DNA from: Promethearchaeota archaeon
GTDB lineage: Archaea > Asgardarchaeota > Lokiarchaeia > Sigyniarchaeales > SOKP01
NCBI GenBank assembly: GCA_016839915.1
Contig: JAEOTH010000039.1
Coordinates: 1 to 54,317, forward strand
DNA length: 54,317 nucleotides
Direction: 5' to 3'
The position numbers and the translations under genes are program-made. Below, piece by piece: positions 8,274 through 16,876 of this stretch. The notes beneath the pieces are model-generated. The model made no database searches. It was given only the letters and a program-made list of their open reading frames with translations, and had not been told where the DNA came from. Within the stretch, counting starts at the first letter, position 1. Each line of letters opens with the position of its first letter.

Positions 8274-9089
8274 TTAACTTTTTGAAAATCCTCCATGATG
8301 AAAATGAATCTCATAATTGAGTTTATTCATTTCACAATATTTAATAATTTCATCCTCAAGAATATCCCAATAAGCCCGATCTTTTTGGATCTCTTTATAT
8401 TTAAGAATTAAATTCGGATAATGTTCTTTAACAGTTTTCATTATTCTGGGAACATTATGAGGTCGGAAATTTAGATTTTCAAAGCTAAATTTATCGGTGT
8501 AATCTACCGCCTCTTCAATAATCGCTTTAAAATCAGTAATCTCTGGAAAGAAAGGTGATATAAATACATAGGTTTCAATCCCCGCTTCAGATACTTTTTT
8601 CACCGCATCTAATCGTTCTGTAGGTTTAGAGGCTGCTCGTTCAATTACTCTCGCGAATTCATCATTTAGGGTGTTAATTGAGATTCCAACTCGGATTCTT
8701 TCAAATTTCTTGAATAAATCAATATCTCTTACAACCAATTTCGATTTTGTGAGAATTGAGATTTCAGCACTCGTTCCTACAAGTTTTTCTAAAATTTTTC
8801 TTGTATTTTGATACTTTTTTTCTAAAGGCAAATAGGGATCTGTTACTGAACTCAATAAAATCTTCTTTCCATCATACTTCTTGGGTTTAATTTTATTAAA
8901 GTCAAAAGTTTTTATATCTAAGAACTGGCCCCATTTATCTCCCTTATGACCTGTGAATCGTATCATAAATTCTGCATAACAATAAATGCAACCATGTTGA
9001 CACCCAGTATATGGATTTATGACAAAATCAATTGATGGAATATTACTCTTAGTTATTATGCTTTTGGCTTCTCGAAAATCTATTTTCAT
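8274..9089 (-). CDS. Radical SAM protein, SplB/Rv2578c-like
   Basis: 271 residues. The [4Fe-4S] cluster motif is C30-x3-C34-x2-C37 within N-P-Y-x-G-C-Q-H-G-C-I-Y-C, the arrangement of the COG1533 (spore photoproduct lyase-like) branch, in which the NPY-GC lead-in is diagnostic. The TIM-barrel body shows the expected V-T-D-P-Y and T-K-S segments. There is no C-terminal DNA-binding extension as in true spore photoproduct lyase, and the branch is functionally unassigned. Start ATG at 9089; monocistronic by spacing. Confidence 0.87.
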   Translation of the reverse strand: MKIDFREAKSIITKSNIPSIDFVINPYTGCQHGCIYCYAEFMIRFTGHKGDKWGQFLDIKTFDFNKIKPKKYDGKKILLSSVTDPYLPLEKKYQNTRKILEKLVGTSAEISILTKSKLVVRDIDLFKKFERIRVGISINTLNDEFARVIERAASKPTERLDAVKKVSEAGIETYVFISPFFPEITDFKAIIEEAVDYTDKFSFENLNFRPHNVPRIMKTVKEHYPNLILKYKEIQKDRAYWDILEDEIIKYCEMNKLNYEIHFHHGGFSKS

Positions 9090-9118
9090 AGTTTATATTT
9101 AACTTCCGGTAATTTAGG

Positions 9119-9943
9119 CTAGGGTAATTTATTTAGGTTTAGATTTAGGTTTAATTTTTTCTTTCCTTGATAATAGAATAAGAGAACAAATAAATTAGTT
9201 GATAAATGGAATATCCAAGGATATAATATGCCTAATTGAATTAAAGCAAGTGAATAGATTATAGAAGATATAAGTGTGGAAACTACATGCCCCCAATTTT
9301 GCGATGTAGAATAGTGAACTAAACCAAAAATAATTGAAATAAATAAAATACTTAAAATATAATCCCAATTAAGATAATAAGTTAAAATACTTAGAAATAG
9401 ACTCCTATAAACCAATTCTTCAATAAAGGCTACTAATGGAAAGAAAATTATTAAAACTATTATCTTTTTGTAATTTATGTCTGTTGTAAAAAATATAAAT
9501 AATTCATCCCCTCTTCCCTCTTCAAGTACTTTCATATTCCTTGAGAAGAAAATTTTAATTCCAAATAATTTGAGTAGAATTATTGAAAAATAAAGTAAAA
9601 TCAAAAAAATATTATGATCAAGCTTAATACCAATTAAACTATAAAATGGAATGAAAATAGTGATTGAAGTATCGTAAAATAGGATAACATTTACGTATAA
9701 AGAAAAAGGGATGAAAAAAAGCAAGATATACATAATTTTTTCTTTTAAAACAAAGCCATTTTTCCGTTCTATCATAAATTTAGTAAAAATTGTTAAAAAA
9801 ATTATGAAGCAGATTAAAAGTAGAATAGAGATATTATCAAAGGAGGAGTAGATAAACCAAAAAAAGAAAATCAAGAAAATAATTAAATTATAGATAATAC
9901 TGTTTGTGACTCTATTTTTGACAAGGCTATTGTCGTATGCCAT
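9119..9943 (-). CDS. CPBP-family intramembrane metalloprotease
   Basis: 274 residues, about eight hydrophobic segments. The CPBP/CAAX-protease-like motifs are present: E175-E176-x3-R180 in the EELVYR segment and F206-x3-H210 in FGLVH; a further His lies in the following segment. Eukaryotic Rce1 of this superfamily cleaves prenylated CAAX proteins; prokaryotic members are of varied or unknown role. No bacteriocin or prenylation gene lies nearby. The C terminus ends in a repeated LNLNLN stretch. ATG start at 9943. Confidence 0.82.
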   Translation of the reverse strand: MAYDNSLVKNRVTNSIIYNLIIFLIFFFWFIYSSFDNISILLLICFIIFLTIFTKFMIERKNGFVLKEKIMYILLFFIPFSLYVNVILFYDTSITIFIPFYSLIGIKLDHNIFLILLYFSIILLKLFGIKIFFSRNMKVLEEGRGDELFIFFTTDINYKKIIVLIIFFPLVAFIEELVYRSLFLSILTYYLNWDYILSILFISIIFGLVHYSTSQNWGHVVSTLISSIIYSLALIQLGILYPWIFHLSTNLFVLLFYYQGKKKLNLNLNLNKLP

Positions 9944-10037
9944 TAATGATCTTGATTAATTGTAATAACTTGAAATTATATATATTAATACAAATTTTAG
10001 ATTTAATAAGATATATTTTATAAGTTAAAAGAATCAT

Positions 10038-10586
10038 ATGGATATTCCGAATCAATTAGAGACTAAAAGATGTGTTCTTAGACCCTTTGAAAGGGATGAT
10101 TTTGAAGTTTTTTCGAACCTAATAAAAGATGGTTTGGTATCTGAAAACTTAGAATTCTTAGTTATGAAGAAAATTGAAGAGAAACCTGAATTTTTATTTG
10201 AATCAATAATCAATTCATCAAAAACCCTTAATGCTATTGTGGCATTGATACTTTTAAAAAAAGACACAGGAAATTGTATTGGATCCTGTGGATTAATTTT
10301 ATTGGAAGATAATAATGAAGCAATGTGCTTCTATTCATTATTGCCAAATTATAGAGGTTGTGGTTACGCAATAGAAGCAGTGAAAAAGCTTATCGAATAT
10401 GCTTTCATGAAATTAGAGTTATTTAAATTAATCACATTAATTAATCCCAAAAATTCAAAAGCATGGAAAGTAGCTGAGAGAGTAGGAATGAAATATATGG
10501 GCCAGGTTCAAATTAATGATATCTCATCTATAGCTATGTATTTTTCAATAGAAAAGTCAGAATTTGAAGCTCAACTAATTATCTAG
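10038..10586 (+). CDS. GNAT acetyltransferase, RimJ/RimL-like
   Basis: 182 residues. N-terminal L-E-T-K-R-C-V-L-R-P-F is the usual opening of the RimJ/RimL-type N-acetyltransferases; the acetyl-CoA pyrophosphate loop is seen as P-N-Y-R-G-C-G-Y-A, and helix alpha4 carries the N-x-K-N-S-K-A-W-K-V-A-E-R-V-G-M motif. Likely acetylates a protein N terminus or small amine; the substrate is not predictable. It ends in TAG and its last 8 bp overlap a nitroreductase-tail relic on the other strand. Confidence 0.88.
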   Translation: MDIPNQLETKRCVLRPFERDDFEVFSNLIKDGLVSENLEFLVMKKIEEKPEFLFESIINSSKTLNAIVALILLKKDTGNCIGSCGLILLEDNNEAMCFYSLLPNYRGCGYAIEAVKKLIEYAFMKLELFKLITLINPKNSKAWKVAERVGMKYMGQVQINDISSIAMYFSIEKSEFEAQLII

Positions 10587-10662
10587 GATATCCTATAGGT
10601 ATGATATAAAGCGGTTCCATTTTTTTGGGTAATTCAAGGACTTTTTTTACGACTTCAATCAT
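10579..10662 (-). pseudogene. Nitroreductase C-terminal relic
   Basis: A 27-codon minus-strand frame (ATG 10660-10662, TAA 10579-10581) reads V-L-E-L-P-K-K-M-E-P-L-Y-I-I-P-I-G-Y-P, which matches the C-terminal tail of nitroreductase-family flavoproteins (LGIP-x-x-x-x-P-x-x-x-x-x-GYP). A stop lies directly before the ATG and no other part of a nitroreductase is near, so this is best read as the remnant of a deleted gene. Confidence 0.45.
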
Positions 10663-10719
10663 TTATTTTATTTTTGTAATAATAAGAACCTTTATTTTGG
10701 TTCGTATAAATGCATTCAT

Positions 10720-11076
10720 ATGCCTGCAAAACCTAATCTTAAAGAAATGTTCCAAGAATGGAATGAATTAAATATTAAAGCTCAAGAGTCGATGGGACAA
10801 TTCGATTTCTCCAATATTAAGATAATTAGGAAAGAACAGAAAGAAATTGAGGATAATATTTATGAGATCTTAAAAGATAATGCTCCTGAAAATATAAAAG
10901 CAATACTACCAGATGACTGCGGAGAAATGGAAGTAGGTTATGATACAGAAGGAAATACTTTCTATTTTGTAATGATTGATGAAGATGATAGCACAGATGA
11001 AGAAGTAAAATTAAATGCTATAACAATTGATACTGATAGTAACATCAGCCTTATTGAGGATTTTGAGATGGAATAA
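10720..11076 (+). CDS. Small acidic protein, unknown function
   Basis: 118 residues. The first 60 form a charged helix-rich segment, the rest a probable beta-rich domain (GEMEVGYDTEG, FYFVMIDEDD) that is strongly acidic. No signal peptide or membrane segment. ATG at 10720 sits about 25-30 bp after an AT-rich box, compatible with a leaderless transcript. No family was recognised. It is not part of an evident operon. Confidence 0.6.
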   Translation: MPAKPNLKEMFQEWNELNIKAQESMGQFDFSNIKIIRKEQKEIEDNIYEILKDNAPENIKAILPDDCGEMEVGYDTEGNTFYFVMIDEDDSTDEEVKLNAITIDTDSNISLIEDFEME

Positions 11077-11332
11077 GGTAAATCTCGTTTTCAGAATATA
11101 TATTTATTTAAAAGAATAAAAATAAAATAGAAAGGTAAAATTATTCTTTTAAACATAAATGATTACTGCTAAATCCCTCGAAAATTTTTATGACCATAAA
11201 ATAAATTAAAGTGATTATAAGATTTCAATACCATCATCTTTAAGAGTTGGACCTAGAACAACGAATACCATTGCAAAAAAACAGTATTTAATAATATATA
11301 TTATTATAATAATATTCGGCGCCCAGCCAACA

Positions 11333-12838
11333 ATGTTATGGCTTTGGTATTTTTGGCAATTCTTTACTATATTAGATTTAGTCTTTTATATCATCTTTCC
11401 GTTTGCATTCTTTTTAGGTATTATAATTTTAATAATCAGCTCAACTATTCTAGCAAAAATAATCTTAATGTTCGTAAACGTTATACATAAACCACGACAA
11501 GGGATATTCCTAAGAACTAAGAGTGATAAAGACTATTGTTATTGGAGCTTAAGAGCTGTCATTAAAAAATGGCCAACTTGGTTAGCTCGTCAACTTTCCT
11601 TACCAGTACTTGAGATCATAGTCCTAAAAATATTAGGGGTAAAAACTTCTTTTTCTAACTCGTTAGAAAATGGATGGGTTGATTGTGAATTTATTGAATT
11701 TGGAAAGAACATAAGAATCGGGCAAGGAAGTTTTATTATTTCTAATTTAATCATAAAAGACAAATTAATTTTGAAAAAAGTTAAAATTGAAGATAATGTA
11801 ATTATTGGTGCTCATTCGCTTGTATTACCAGGTACATTAATAGAGTCAAATACTATTTTAGATGCAATTGCTATGACTACAATTAACCAACATTTAGAAA
11901 GCAATTCAACTTACCGAGGTAATCCTGCTAGAAAGATAGAGGGCACTGAATTAATTAAAAACCAAGACCAACTGAAGAAATCTATCTTTGAGCAAATGGA
12001 TTTGGAGAAATATGATGAAGAAAACTTAAGGATGCATACCAAAGAATTATCCGTTCCGTTTCACTTCTATCTAATTTCTGGATGGATTATTATTGGATGT
12101 TCCTTTGTATTGCCAGGTTTTTTGTTTTTCTTATTTCTTTTTGGATTTTTAGAGCCTAATTTATTCTCACTTACCCTTTATTTAGAGTTAGTTTTAGAAC
12201 CAAGAATAATAATAACTTTAATTCTTACTCCGATAATTTTAGTTTTATTATACCTATTACATCTGTTCCTTGTAGCATTATTTACTAAGTGGTTCTATAG
12301 GATTGCTGATAAAAGAGGACCTAATCAAGGAGTATTTGATCGAAATCTGGATGAATATTCTAAAGTATTGGATTATTATCATTTTAGATCCTTTTTATTT
12401 AAATATCCCATTTATGCTTTTATTCGTTCTCCATTTCCTTGGCTCCTTAATTGGGAATTGAGATTTCTAGGATCAAATAAAGTAGGGAAAAAAACGGTGT
12501 TAGAGGATACATTTTATCACAGTCATATTAATTTTGGAAAAGAATGCTACATCGGAACTTTCGCACATATTAGTAACCACTTAGTTGATGGAGTTTATGG
12601 CGAAGAAAATTTATCATTTTTCGGTGTTGACATAGGAAATAATTGTGTTTTTAGTCTATCAAATGGTGCCATGCCTGGTTTAGAAATGGAAGATAATTCA
12701 ACTATTTTACCTATGTCAGCAACAATTAAATATGATAAATTGGGCATGAATGGAATATATGGAAAGTTTCCATCAAGAAAACTAAATAAAGAAGAGATTC
12801 TGAAAATTACTGGTGGTGAATATAACGGAGAAGAATAA
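11333..12838 (+). CDS. Membrane protein with two left-handed beta-helix (hexapeptide) domains, PosA-tail-like
   Basis: 501 residues built as a tandem duplication. Each half has two membrane segments followed by a basic linker (HKPRQGIF, then RGPNQGVF) and a hexapeptide-repeat left-handed beta-helix with ends such as G-N-P-A-R-K and G-K-F-P-S-R-K. This pattern matches the terminal region of Pls/PosA-type non-ribosomal peptide synthetases, which has membrane segments and hexapeptide repeats, here without any adenylation or carrier domain. Probably an acyltransferase-like protein at the membrane; substrate unknown. Codons before the ATG stay open back to a TAA at 11207-11209 with no usual start, and the part next to the ATG is hydrophobic, so the N terminus is uncertain. 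Confidence 0.7.
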   Translation: MLWLWYFWQFFTILDLVFYIIFPFAFFLGIIILIISSTILAKIILMFVNVIHKPRQGIFLRTKSDKDYCYWSLRAVIKKWPTWLARQLSLPVLEIIVLKILGVKTSFSNSLENGWVDCEFIEFGKNIRIGQGSFIISNLIIKDKLILKKVKIEDNVIIGAHSLVLPGTLIESNTILDAIAMTTINQHLESNSTYRGNPARKIEGTELIKNQDQLKKSIFEQMDLEKYDEENLRMHTKELSVPFHFYLISGWIIIGCSFVLPGFLFFLFLFGFLEPNLFSLTLYLELVLEPRIIITLILTPIILVLLYLLHLFLVALFTKWFYRIADKRGPNQGVFDRNLDEYSKVLDYYHFRSFLFKYPIYAFIRSPFPWLLNWELRFLGSNKVGKKTVLEDTFYHSHINFGKECYIGTFAHISNHLVDGVYGEENLSFFGVDIGNNCVFSLSNGAMPGLEMEDNSTILPMSATIKYDKLGMNGIYGKFPSRKLNKEEILKITGGEYNGEE

Positions 12839-13700
12839 TTCTAGAGTTGATGATAATAACTCAATTGATATATCGAAAATACCCATAACAAACAATGCGT
12901 TTAAGTGGAATTTTATTTCCTCTTTTCTTTATGTATTCTTGCATGTTTTTTCAATCATAATGCCTACAGTAATGGTTTTAACTTTCTTTAGTTTCGCAAT
13001 GGATTATAATCTATTTCATTTTAGAATTTTGTTTATCTTTGTAGATGTTTTGGCATGGTGGGGGTCTTATCTTCTTATTAGTTTACTCCTAGGTAAATTA
13101 TTATTAGTTATATTCAAATTAATTCATAAACCTACTGAAGGACTTTTTAGAATTGAGAAAAATAATCGTGACTACTCATATTTTTGCTATAGAGTAACAA
13201 TCAAGAAATACATTTTTTGGATTTGGAATAATTTTTGCTTCCCTTGGGTTTGTAATTTTGCTTTCAAAATGTGCGATATTAAGACAGATTTTAAAAGCAC
13301 TTTGTTTGACGGCTGGAGCGATGTTGAATTCATTGATTATGGGAATAATATTATGATCGGTCAAGGAGCTCAAGTACTTTCAAGTATCATTATCAGAATA
13401 GATACCGTTGATTACCTATTAATTAAAAAGGTGATTATTGGTGATCATGTTGTGTTAGGTGCTAATTCAATCGTATCACCTGGAACAATTATTGGAAAAG
13501 GAGCAACTCTAGGCGTATGGACAGTTACCCATATAAATCAAATATTAGAACCTGACTGGATTTACTTCGGGAGTCCAGCTCGTAAATATCAACCTGCTCA
13601 AAAAGCTATCGAAGAAAGTAAAAGACAAGCAATGAGAAGGCTAGTTGATAGTGGTGAGAAAATACCATTTGATATAAAACAATTTTCAAAAAAAGAATAA
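12813..13700 (+). CDS. Membrane hexapeptide-repeat protein, single-domain partner of the preceding gene
   Basis: 295 residues, GTG start at 12813 overlapping the previous gene by 26 bp. About two membrane segments (residues 30-60 and 75-100), then the linker I-H-K-P-T-E-G-L-F and a left-handed beta-helix with N-I-M-I-G-Q-G-A-Q and V-V-L-G-A-N-S-I-V-S-P-G-T-I repeats ending in G-S-P-A-R-K. It aligns with the first half of the 501-residue neighbour, so the locus holds three copies of one module. The overlap implies translational coupling and probably a hetero-trimeric or mixed assembly, since left-handed beta-helices usually trimerise. Confidence 0.75.
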   Translation: MVNITEKNNSRVDDNNSIDISKIPITNNAFKWNFISSFLYVFLHVFSIIMPTVMVLTFFSFAMDYNLFHFRILFIFVDVLAWWGSYLLISLLLGKLLLVIFKLIHKPTEGLFRIEKNNRDYSYFCYRVTIKKYIFWIWNNFCFPWVCNFAFKMCDIKTDFKSTLFDGWSDVEFIDYGNNIMIGQGAQVLSSIIIRIDTVDYLLIKKVIIGDHVVLGANSIVSPGTIIGKGATLGVWTVTHINQILEPDWIYFGSPARKYQPAQKAIEESKRQAMRRLVDSGEKIPFDIKQFSKKE

Positions 13701-13807
13701 AAGAATTTGTAAAGAAACCTTTTATGAAATAAAAAGTAAATAGATATATATTAAGTTTTAAAATAATTACGTAACACTCCAAATATAATTTAGGATTATG
13801 ATTAAAT

Positions 13808-14554
13808 ATGTATAAACTAGTTCTTTTAAGACATGGAGAAAGTACTTGGAATAAGGAGAATAGATTTACCGGTTGGACTGATGTAGACCTTTCAGAAAAA
13901 GGAATTCATGAAGCAAAGGAAGCAGCTAAATTGTTAAAAGAAGGAGGATACTCTTTTGATATCGCATACACGTCAGTCCTAAAAAGAGGTATCCGAACAT
14001 TATGGATTGTTTTAGACGAGATGGACTTAATGTGGATTCCTGTTTATCGTTCTTGGAGATTAAATGAAAGGCATTATGGTGCTTTACAAGGTTTTTTCAA
14101 AGCAAAAATGGCAAATGAAGTAGGCGAAGAACAGGTATTGATCTGGAGAAGGAGTTATGATATCCCCCCTCCTGCTCTTAAAACAAGCGATCCTAGATAT
14201 CCAGGGAATGAAGCAAAATATGCAGATTTAAACTCAGATGAGATTCCTTTAACGGAATGTTTGAAAGATACAGTAGAGAGAGTTTTACCATATTGGCAAG
14301 AAATTATTACTTCAACTATAAAATCTGGTAAGAAAGTTTTAATTTCAGCACATGGCAATAGTCTGAGAGCACTTGTTAAGTATCTTGATAATATGCCTGA
14401 TGAGGAAGTGGTTAAGCTGAATATCCCCACTGGAGTGCCACTAATATATGAGTTAGACGATAACTTGAAACCAATTGCTCATTACTATCTAGGGGACCAA
14501 GAAGAAATTGAGAAAGCAATAGAAGCTGTTGCAAGTCAAGGAAAAGCAAAATAA
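13808..14554 (+). CDS. gpmA: 2,3-bisphosphoglycerate-dependent phosphoglycerate mutase
   Basis: 248 residues, the standard length of cofactor-dependent PGM. The phosphohistidine motif [10 protein letters not shown] carries Arg8-His9-Gly10; further family motifs are [25 protein letters not shown] with the catalytic Glu, and [10 protein letters not shown] with the second His. It interconverts 3- and 2-phosphoglycerate in glycolysis/gluconeogenesis. Most archaea use the cofactor-independent enzyme, so a bacterial-type dPGM suggests transfer. It is followed at a 26-bp overlap by a rhodanese gene. Confidence 0.95.
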   Translation: MYKLVLLRHGESTWNKENRFTGWTDVDLSEKGIHEAKEAAKLLKEGGYSFDIAYTSVLKRGIRTLWIVLDEMDLMWIPVYRSWRLNERHYGALQGFFKAKMANEVGEEQVLIWRRSYDIPPPALKTSDPRYPGNEAKYADLNSDEIPLTECLKDTVERVLPYWQEIITSTIKSGKKVLISAHGNSLRALVKYLDNMPDEEVVKLNIPTGVPLIYELDDNLKPIAHYYLGDQEEIEKAIEAVASQGKAK

Positions 14555-15110
14555 GAGTAAAAAATTAGTAATAAAATCAAAGAAAATTTTAATTTTTAAG
14601 ATCTTTATACTCATCTCCATTTTTCTTCCAGTTTATTTTCAAGAATCAATATTTATAGTTAAAGCACAGACATATACGAATATTTCTGTCCAACAAGCTC
14701 ATGACATGATTATCAACAATACATTATATCCAGATCTTATTGTTTTGGATGTGAGATCTCAATCAGAATTTGATACTAATCATTTATGTAATGCCACTTT
14801 AATTCCGTCAACAGAACTTGAATCAAGAATAAACGAGCTTGTGTCTTATAATGAAACAGAGATAATCGTTTATTGTTTAAGTGGAGGGAGGAGCGCAACA
14901 GCAAGTCAAATTCTCGTAGATTACGGTTTTATTAAAGTGTTTAATATGTTTGAAGGCATTTCAGGGTGGATCTCTGTCGGTTATGAGGTCTGTCCATCAG
15001 GGCAAACTCAACCTATAATCAGTTTCTCACTTATTTCATTTCTGTTATTTTTTTTAGCTAGTTTTGTGATCTTAATAGCTTTTTCCATAAATAAGAAAAA
15101 TAAGAAGTAA
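14529..15110 (+). CDS. Exported, membrane-anchored rhodanese-like protein
   Basis: 193 residues from a TTG at 14529 inside the end of gpmA. A basic N terminus and hydrophobic segment (about 20-45) form a signal peptide or anchor ending near V-K-A-Q. The rhodanese domain (50-155) has L-D-V-R-S-x-x-E-F and the active-site loop C116-L-S-G-G-R-S, whose Cys would carry persulfide; the six-residue loop fits the sulfurtransferase type. A second membrane segment (about 165-188) and a Lys-rich end anchor the C terminus. The domain would therefore lie outside the cell. No sulfur-oxidation genes are near. The start is uncertain because no ATG exists before the hydrophobic segment. Confidence 0.85.
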   Translation: MQVKEKQNKSKKLVIKSKKILIFKIFILISIFLPVYFQESIFIVKAQTYTNISVQQAHDMIINNTLYPDLIVLDVRSQSEFDTNHLCNATLIPSTELESRINELVSYNETEIIVYCLSGGRSATASQILVDYGFIKVFNMFEGISGWISVGYEVCPSGQTQPIISFSLISFLLFFLASFVILIAFSINKKNKK

Positions 15111-15129
15111 GAATTATATTTTTCTTCAG

Positions 15130-15146
15130 AAAAAAAAAAATTTTTT
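15130..15146. terminator. Bidirectional A/T-tract terminator
   Basis: Eleven A followed by six T between two convergent genes (ends 15110 and 15156). The T-run on either strand fits archaeal U-tract termination for both transcripts. Confidence 0.5.
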
Positions 15147-15155
15147 AATTTTAAA

Positions 15156-15467
15156 TTACTCCCATTTCATTCCTGCCATTTTATAGGAATCCGATACCCC
15201 AATTAGAGTTTCAACCGTCATATTATAGCCTTCAATTTGTGTAGCAAATGGAACAAAATATTTCCAGAGCTCCATACTTGCTTCTTCTAATTTTCCTCTT
15301 TCGGTATATATTAAGTGGTATTGTTTCATACCATCGTTCCCTGCGGGGGTATTAAAAACACGCCATTTTGTAACGTATGGTACTTCTCTTGGTTGCTTTA
15401 AATACATTTTACCAACATCCATTCCTCTATGATTTGGGTACCATGTCGTTATCATTAAAACTCCCAT
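15156..15467 (-). CDS. Small conserved-looking protein, unknown function
   Basis: 103 residues, ATG at 15467. The sequence has an M-I-T-T-W-Y-P strand, a charged middle, a helix with E-E-A-S-M-E-L-W-K-Y and an aromatic C terminus; the alternation of strands and one long helix suggests a ferredoxin-like alpha+beta (dimeric barrel-type) fold, but this is inference. No catalytic pattern or signal is seen. Monocistronic, convergent with the rhodanese gene. Confidence 0.65.
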   Translation of the reverse strand: MGVLMITTWYPNHRGMDVGKMYLKQPREVPYVTKWRVFNTPAGNDGMKQYHLIYTERGKLEEASMELWKYFVPFATQIEGYNMTVETLIGVSDSYKMAGMKWE

Positions 15468-15617
15468 AGTTCATTATTACCTCATTAAATATTTTTGAAT
15501 TGGATTTGCGGTAGGTAAATAGTTATGATAATTTTATTTAAGAATTTTCATTTTTGTAAAAAAAATATATTAACAAAGAATATATGTATTTGGGTAATAG
15601 TTGTATAATAGAAAGAG

Positions 15618-16415
15618 ATGTTTTCTAATATGGTTAATAAATTAATTGATCATCCAACTGTTTCTAACATTGTTTTTTATCCTCGAAAAACACCTGTACC
15701 AATCAATTTAAATCCAAATATTAAAATATTAAAACTTGATATTAGTAAAAAAATAGTTATAGGAGGTTTTTTCTATTTAAATGACTCAACTCTTCCAACA
15801 ATTCTACTTTTTCATGGGAATGGGGAAATTGCTGCTGATTACCAATACTTTCTAGATTTCTTTTTTGATTGTGGTGTAAACTTAGCAGTAGTTGATTTTC
15901 GTGGATATGGATTCAGCTCTGGAAAACCGATATATACTAGTCTGATTTCTGATGCAATGCCAATTTATAATGAATTCTATGAATGGATGATTAGAAATGA
16001 TCTAAAAAATTCTCTTTTTTTATTAGGGCGCTCACTTGGTAGCGTTTGTGCTGCTGAAATTGGAGCACATAATCCAAACAATTTACGTGGAATAATTTTT
16101 GAAAGTGGATTTGCTAGTATGTATAATATGATGACAAAATTATTTAGAGTCAGCGGCCCTGGAATAACGCCTGAAGGATTGAGTGAATATTCAAATGATA
16201 CAAGAATTAGGAAATTTCAAAAACCGGTTCTTATTATTCATGGTACTCAAGATTGGATTATTCCGTATGATGAAAGCAAACAGATCTATGATAATGTTCC
16301 GGGAGAAATTGAAAAGAAGTTAGTTTTAATTGAAGATGCTGGTCATAATAATATTTTTGATTTTAAGGAGGAATATACTACACCATTGAAAGATTTTATA
16401 CAAAAACACAAATAA
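15618..16415 (+). CDS. Alpha/beta-hydrolase, serine aminopeptidase S33-like
   Basis: 265 residues. Oxyanion segment F-H-G-N-G-E (65-70), the D-F-R-G-Y-G-x-S-x-G motif (93-102), nucleophile elbow G-R-S-L-G-S with Ser139, Asp212 in HGTQD and His243 in AGHNN complete the triad. The FHGNGE and DFRGYG motifs place it in the BEM46/ABHD13-like or S33 group of cytosolic or membrane-associated hydrolases. No signal peptide. ATG start at 15618; there is another in-frame ATG at codon 5. Substrate unknown. Confidence 0.87.
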   Translation: MFSNMVNKLIDHPTVSNIVFYPRKTPVPINLNPNIKILKLDISKKIVIGGFFYLNDSTLPTILLFHGNGEIAADYQYFLDFFFDCGVNLAVVDFRGYGFSSGKPIYTSLISDAMPIYNEFYEWMIRNDLKNSLFLLGRSLGSVCAAEIGAHNPNNLRGIIFESGFASMYNMMTKLFRVSGPGITPEGLSEYSNDTRIRKFQKPVLIIHGTQDWIIPYDESKQIYDNVPGEIEKKLVLIEDAGHNNIFDFKEEYTTPLKDFIQKHK

Positions 16416-16519
16416 CAACTAAACCTTATAATATTTAAAAATTGGACTAAAGATCATTTTATTACTATATCAATTATTCCTTAATTAGTCATATTCATTT
16501 GATTTTTCGTGATACATAA

Positions 16520-16831
16520 TTGCTTGAGAGAAATTATAATTATTGTCCTTGGTGTGGGAAGAGATTAATGTCCAAACCCAATAAAAACATGATAAATTAT
16601 TGTTGTTTTTGTGGTAAAAAATTAAGAAATAATACGGAAAAACTAATGCGAGAAGTTAAATGTACAATTTGTCATAAAATTGTCTTTCCACGTAGGCATA
16701 AATCAATCAAATGTTCTTATTGTGGAAGTATATATCATGCTACGTGTGTATCCTCTTGGCTTCTTAAATATAATGCATGTCCCATGTGCCAAAATGTTTT
16801 TCTGTTTCCCAATAAAGTTTTACCTATATAG
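16520..16831 (+). CDS. RING-like zinc-finger protein with N-terminal zinc ribbon
   Basis: 103 residues, TTG start directly after an in-frame TAA. Two CxxC pairs (C9/C12 and C28 or C29/C31) form a zinc ribbon, then a cross-brace type finger follows: C48-x2-C51, C65-x2-C68, H73-x2-C76 and C87-x2-C90, the last in C-P-M-C. The order CxxC...CxxC-x4-HxxC...CPxC with a hydrophobic S-W-L-L is that of RING/RING-H2-like and related treble-clef ubiquitin ligase fingers. Small RING-like proteins accompany ubiquitin-like systems in some archaea, but no ubiquitin, E1, E2 or deubiquitinase gene is in this window, so an E3 role is inference. Confidence 0.7.
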   Translation: MLERNYNYCPWCGKRLMSKPNKNMINYCCFCGKKLRNNTEKLMREVKCTICHKIVFPRRHKSIKCSYCGSIYHATCVSSWLLKYNACPMCQNVFLFPNKVLPI

Positions 16832-16862
16832 GAAAATAATTAGAAAAAAAAGAAGATAAAAA

Positions 16863-16876
16863 TTTTTTATTTTTTT
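16863..16876. terminator. T-tract between convergent genes
   Basis: TTTTTTATTTTTTT follows the RING-like gene and overlaps the 3' end of the minus-strand membrane-protein gene; an A8 run at 16844-16851 serves the other strand. Confidence 0.45.
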
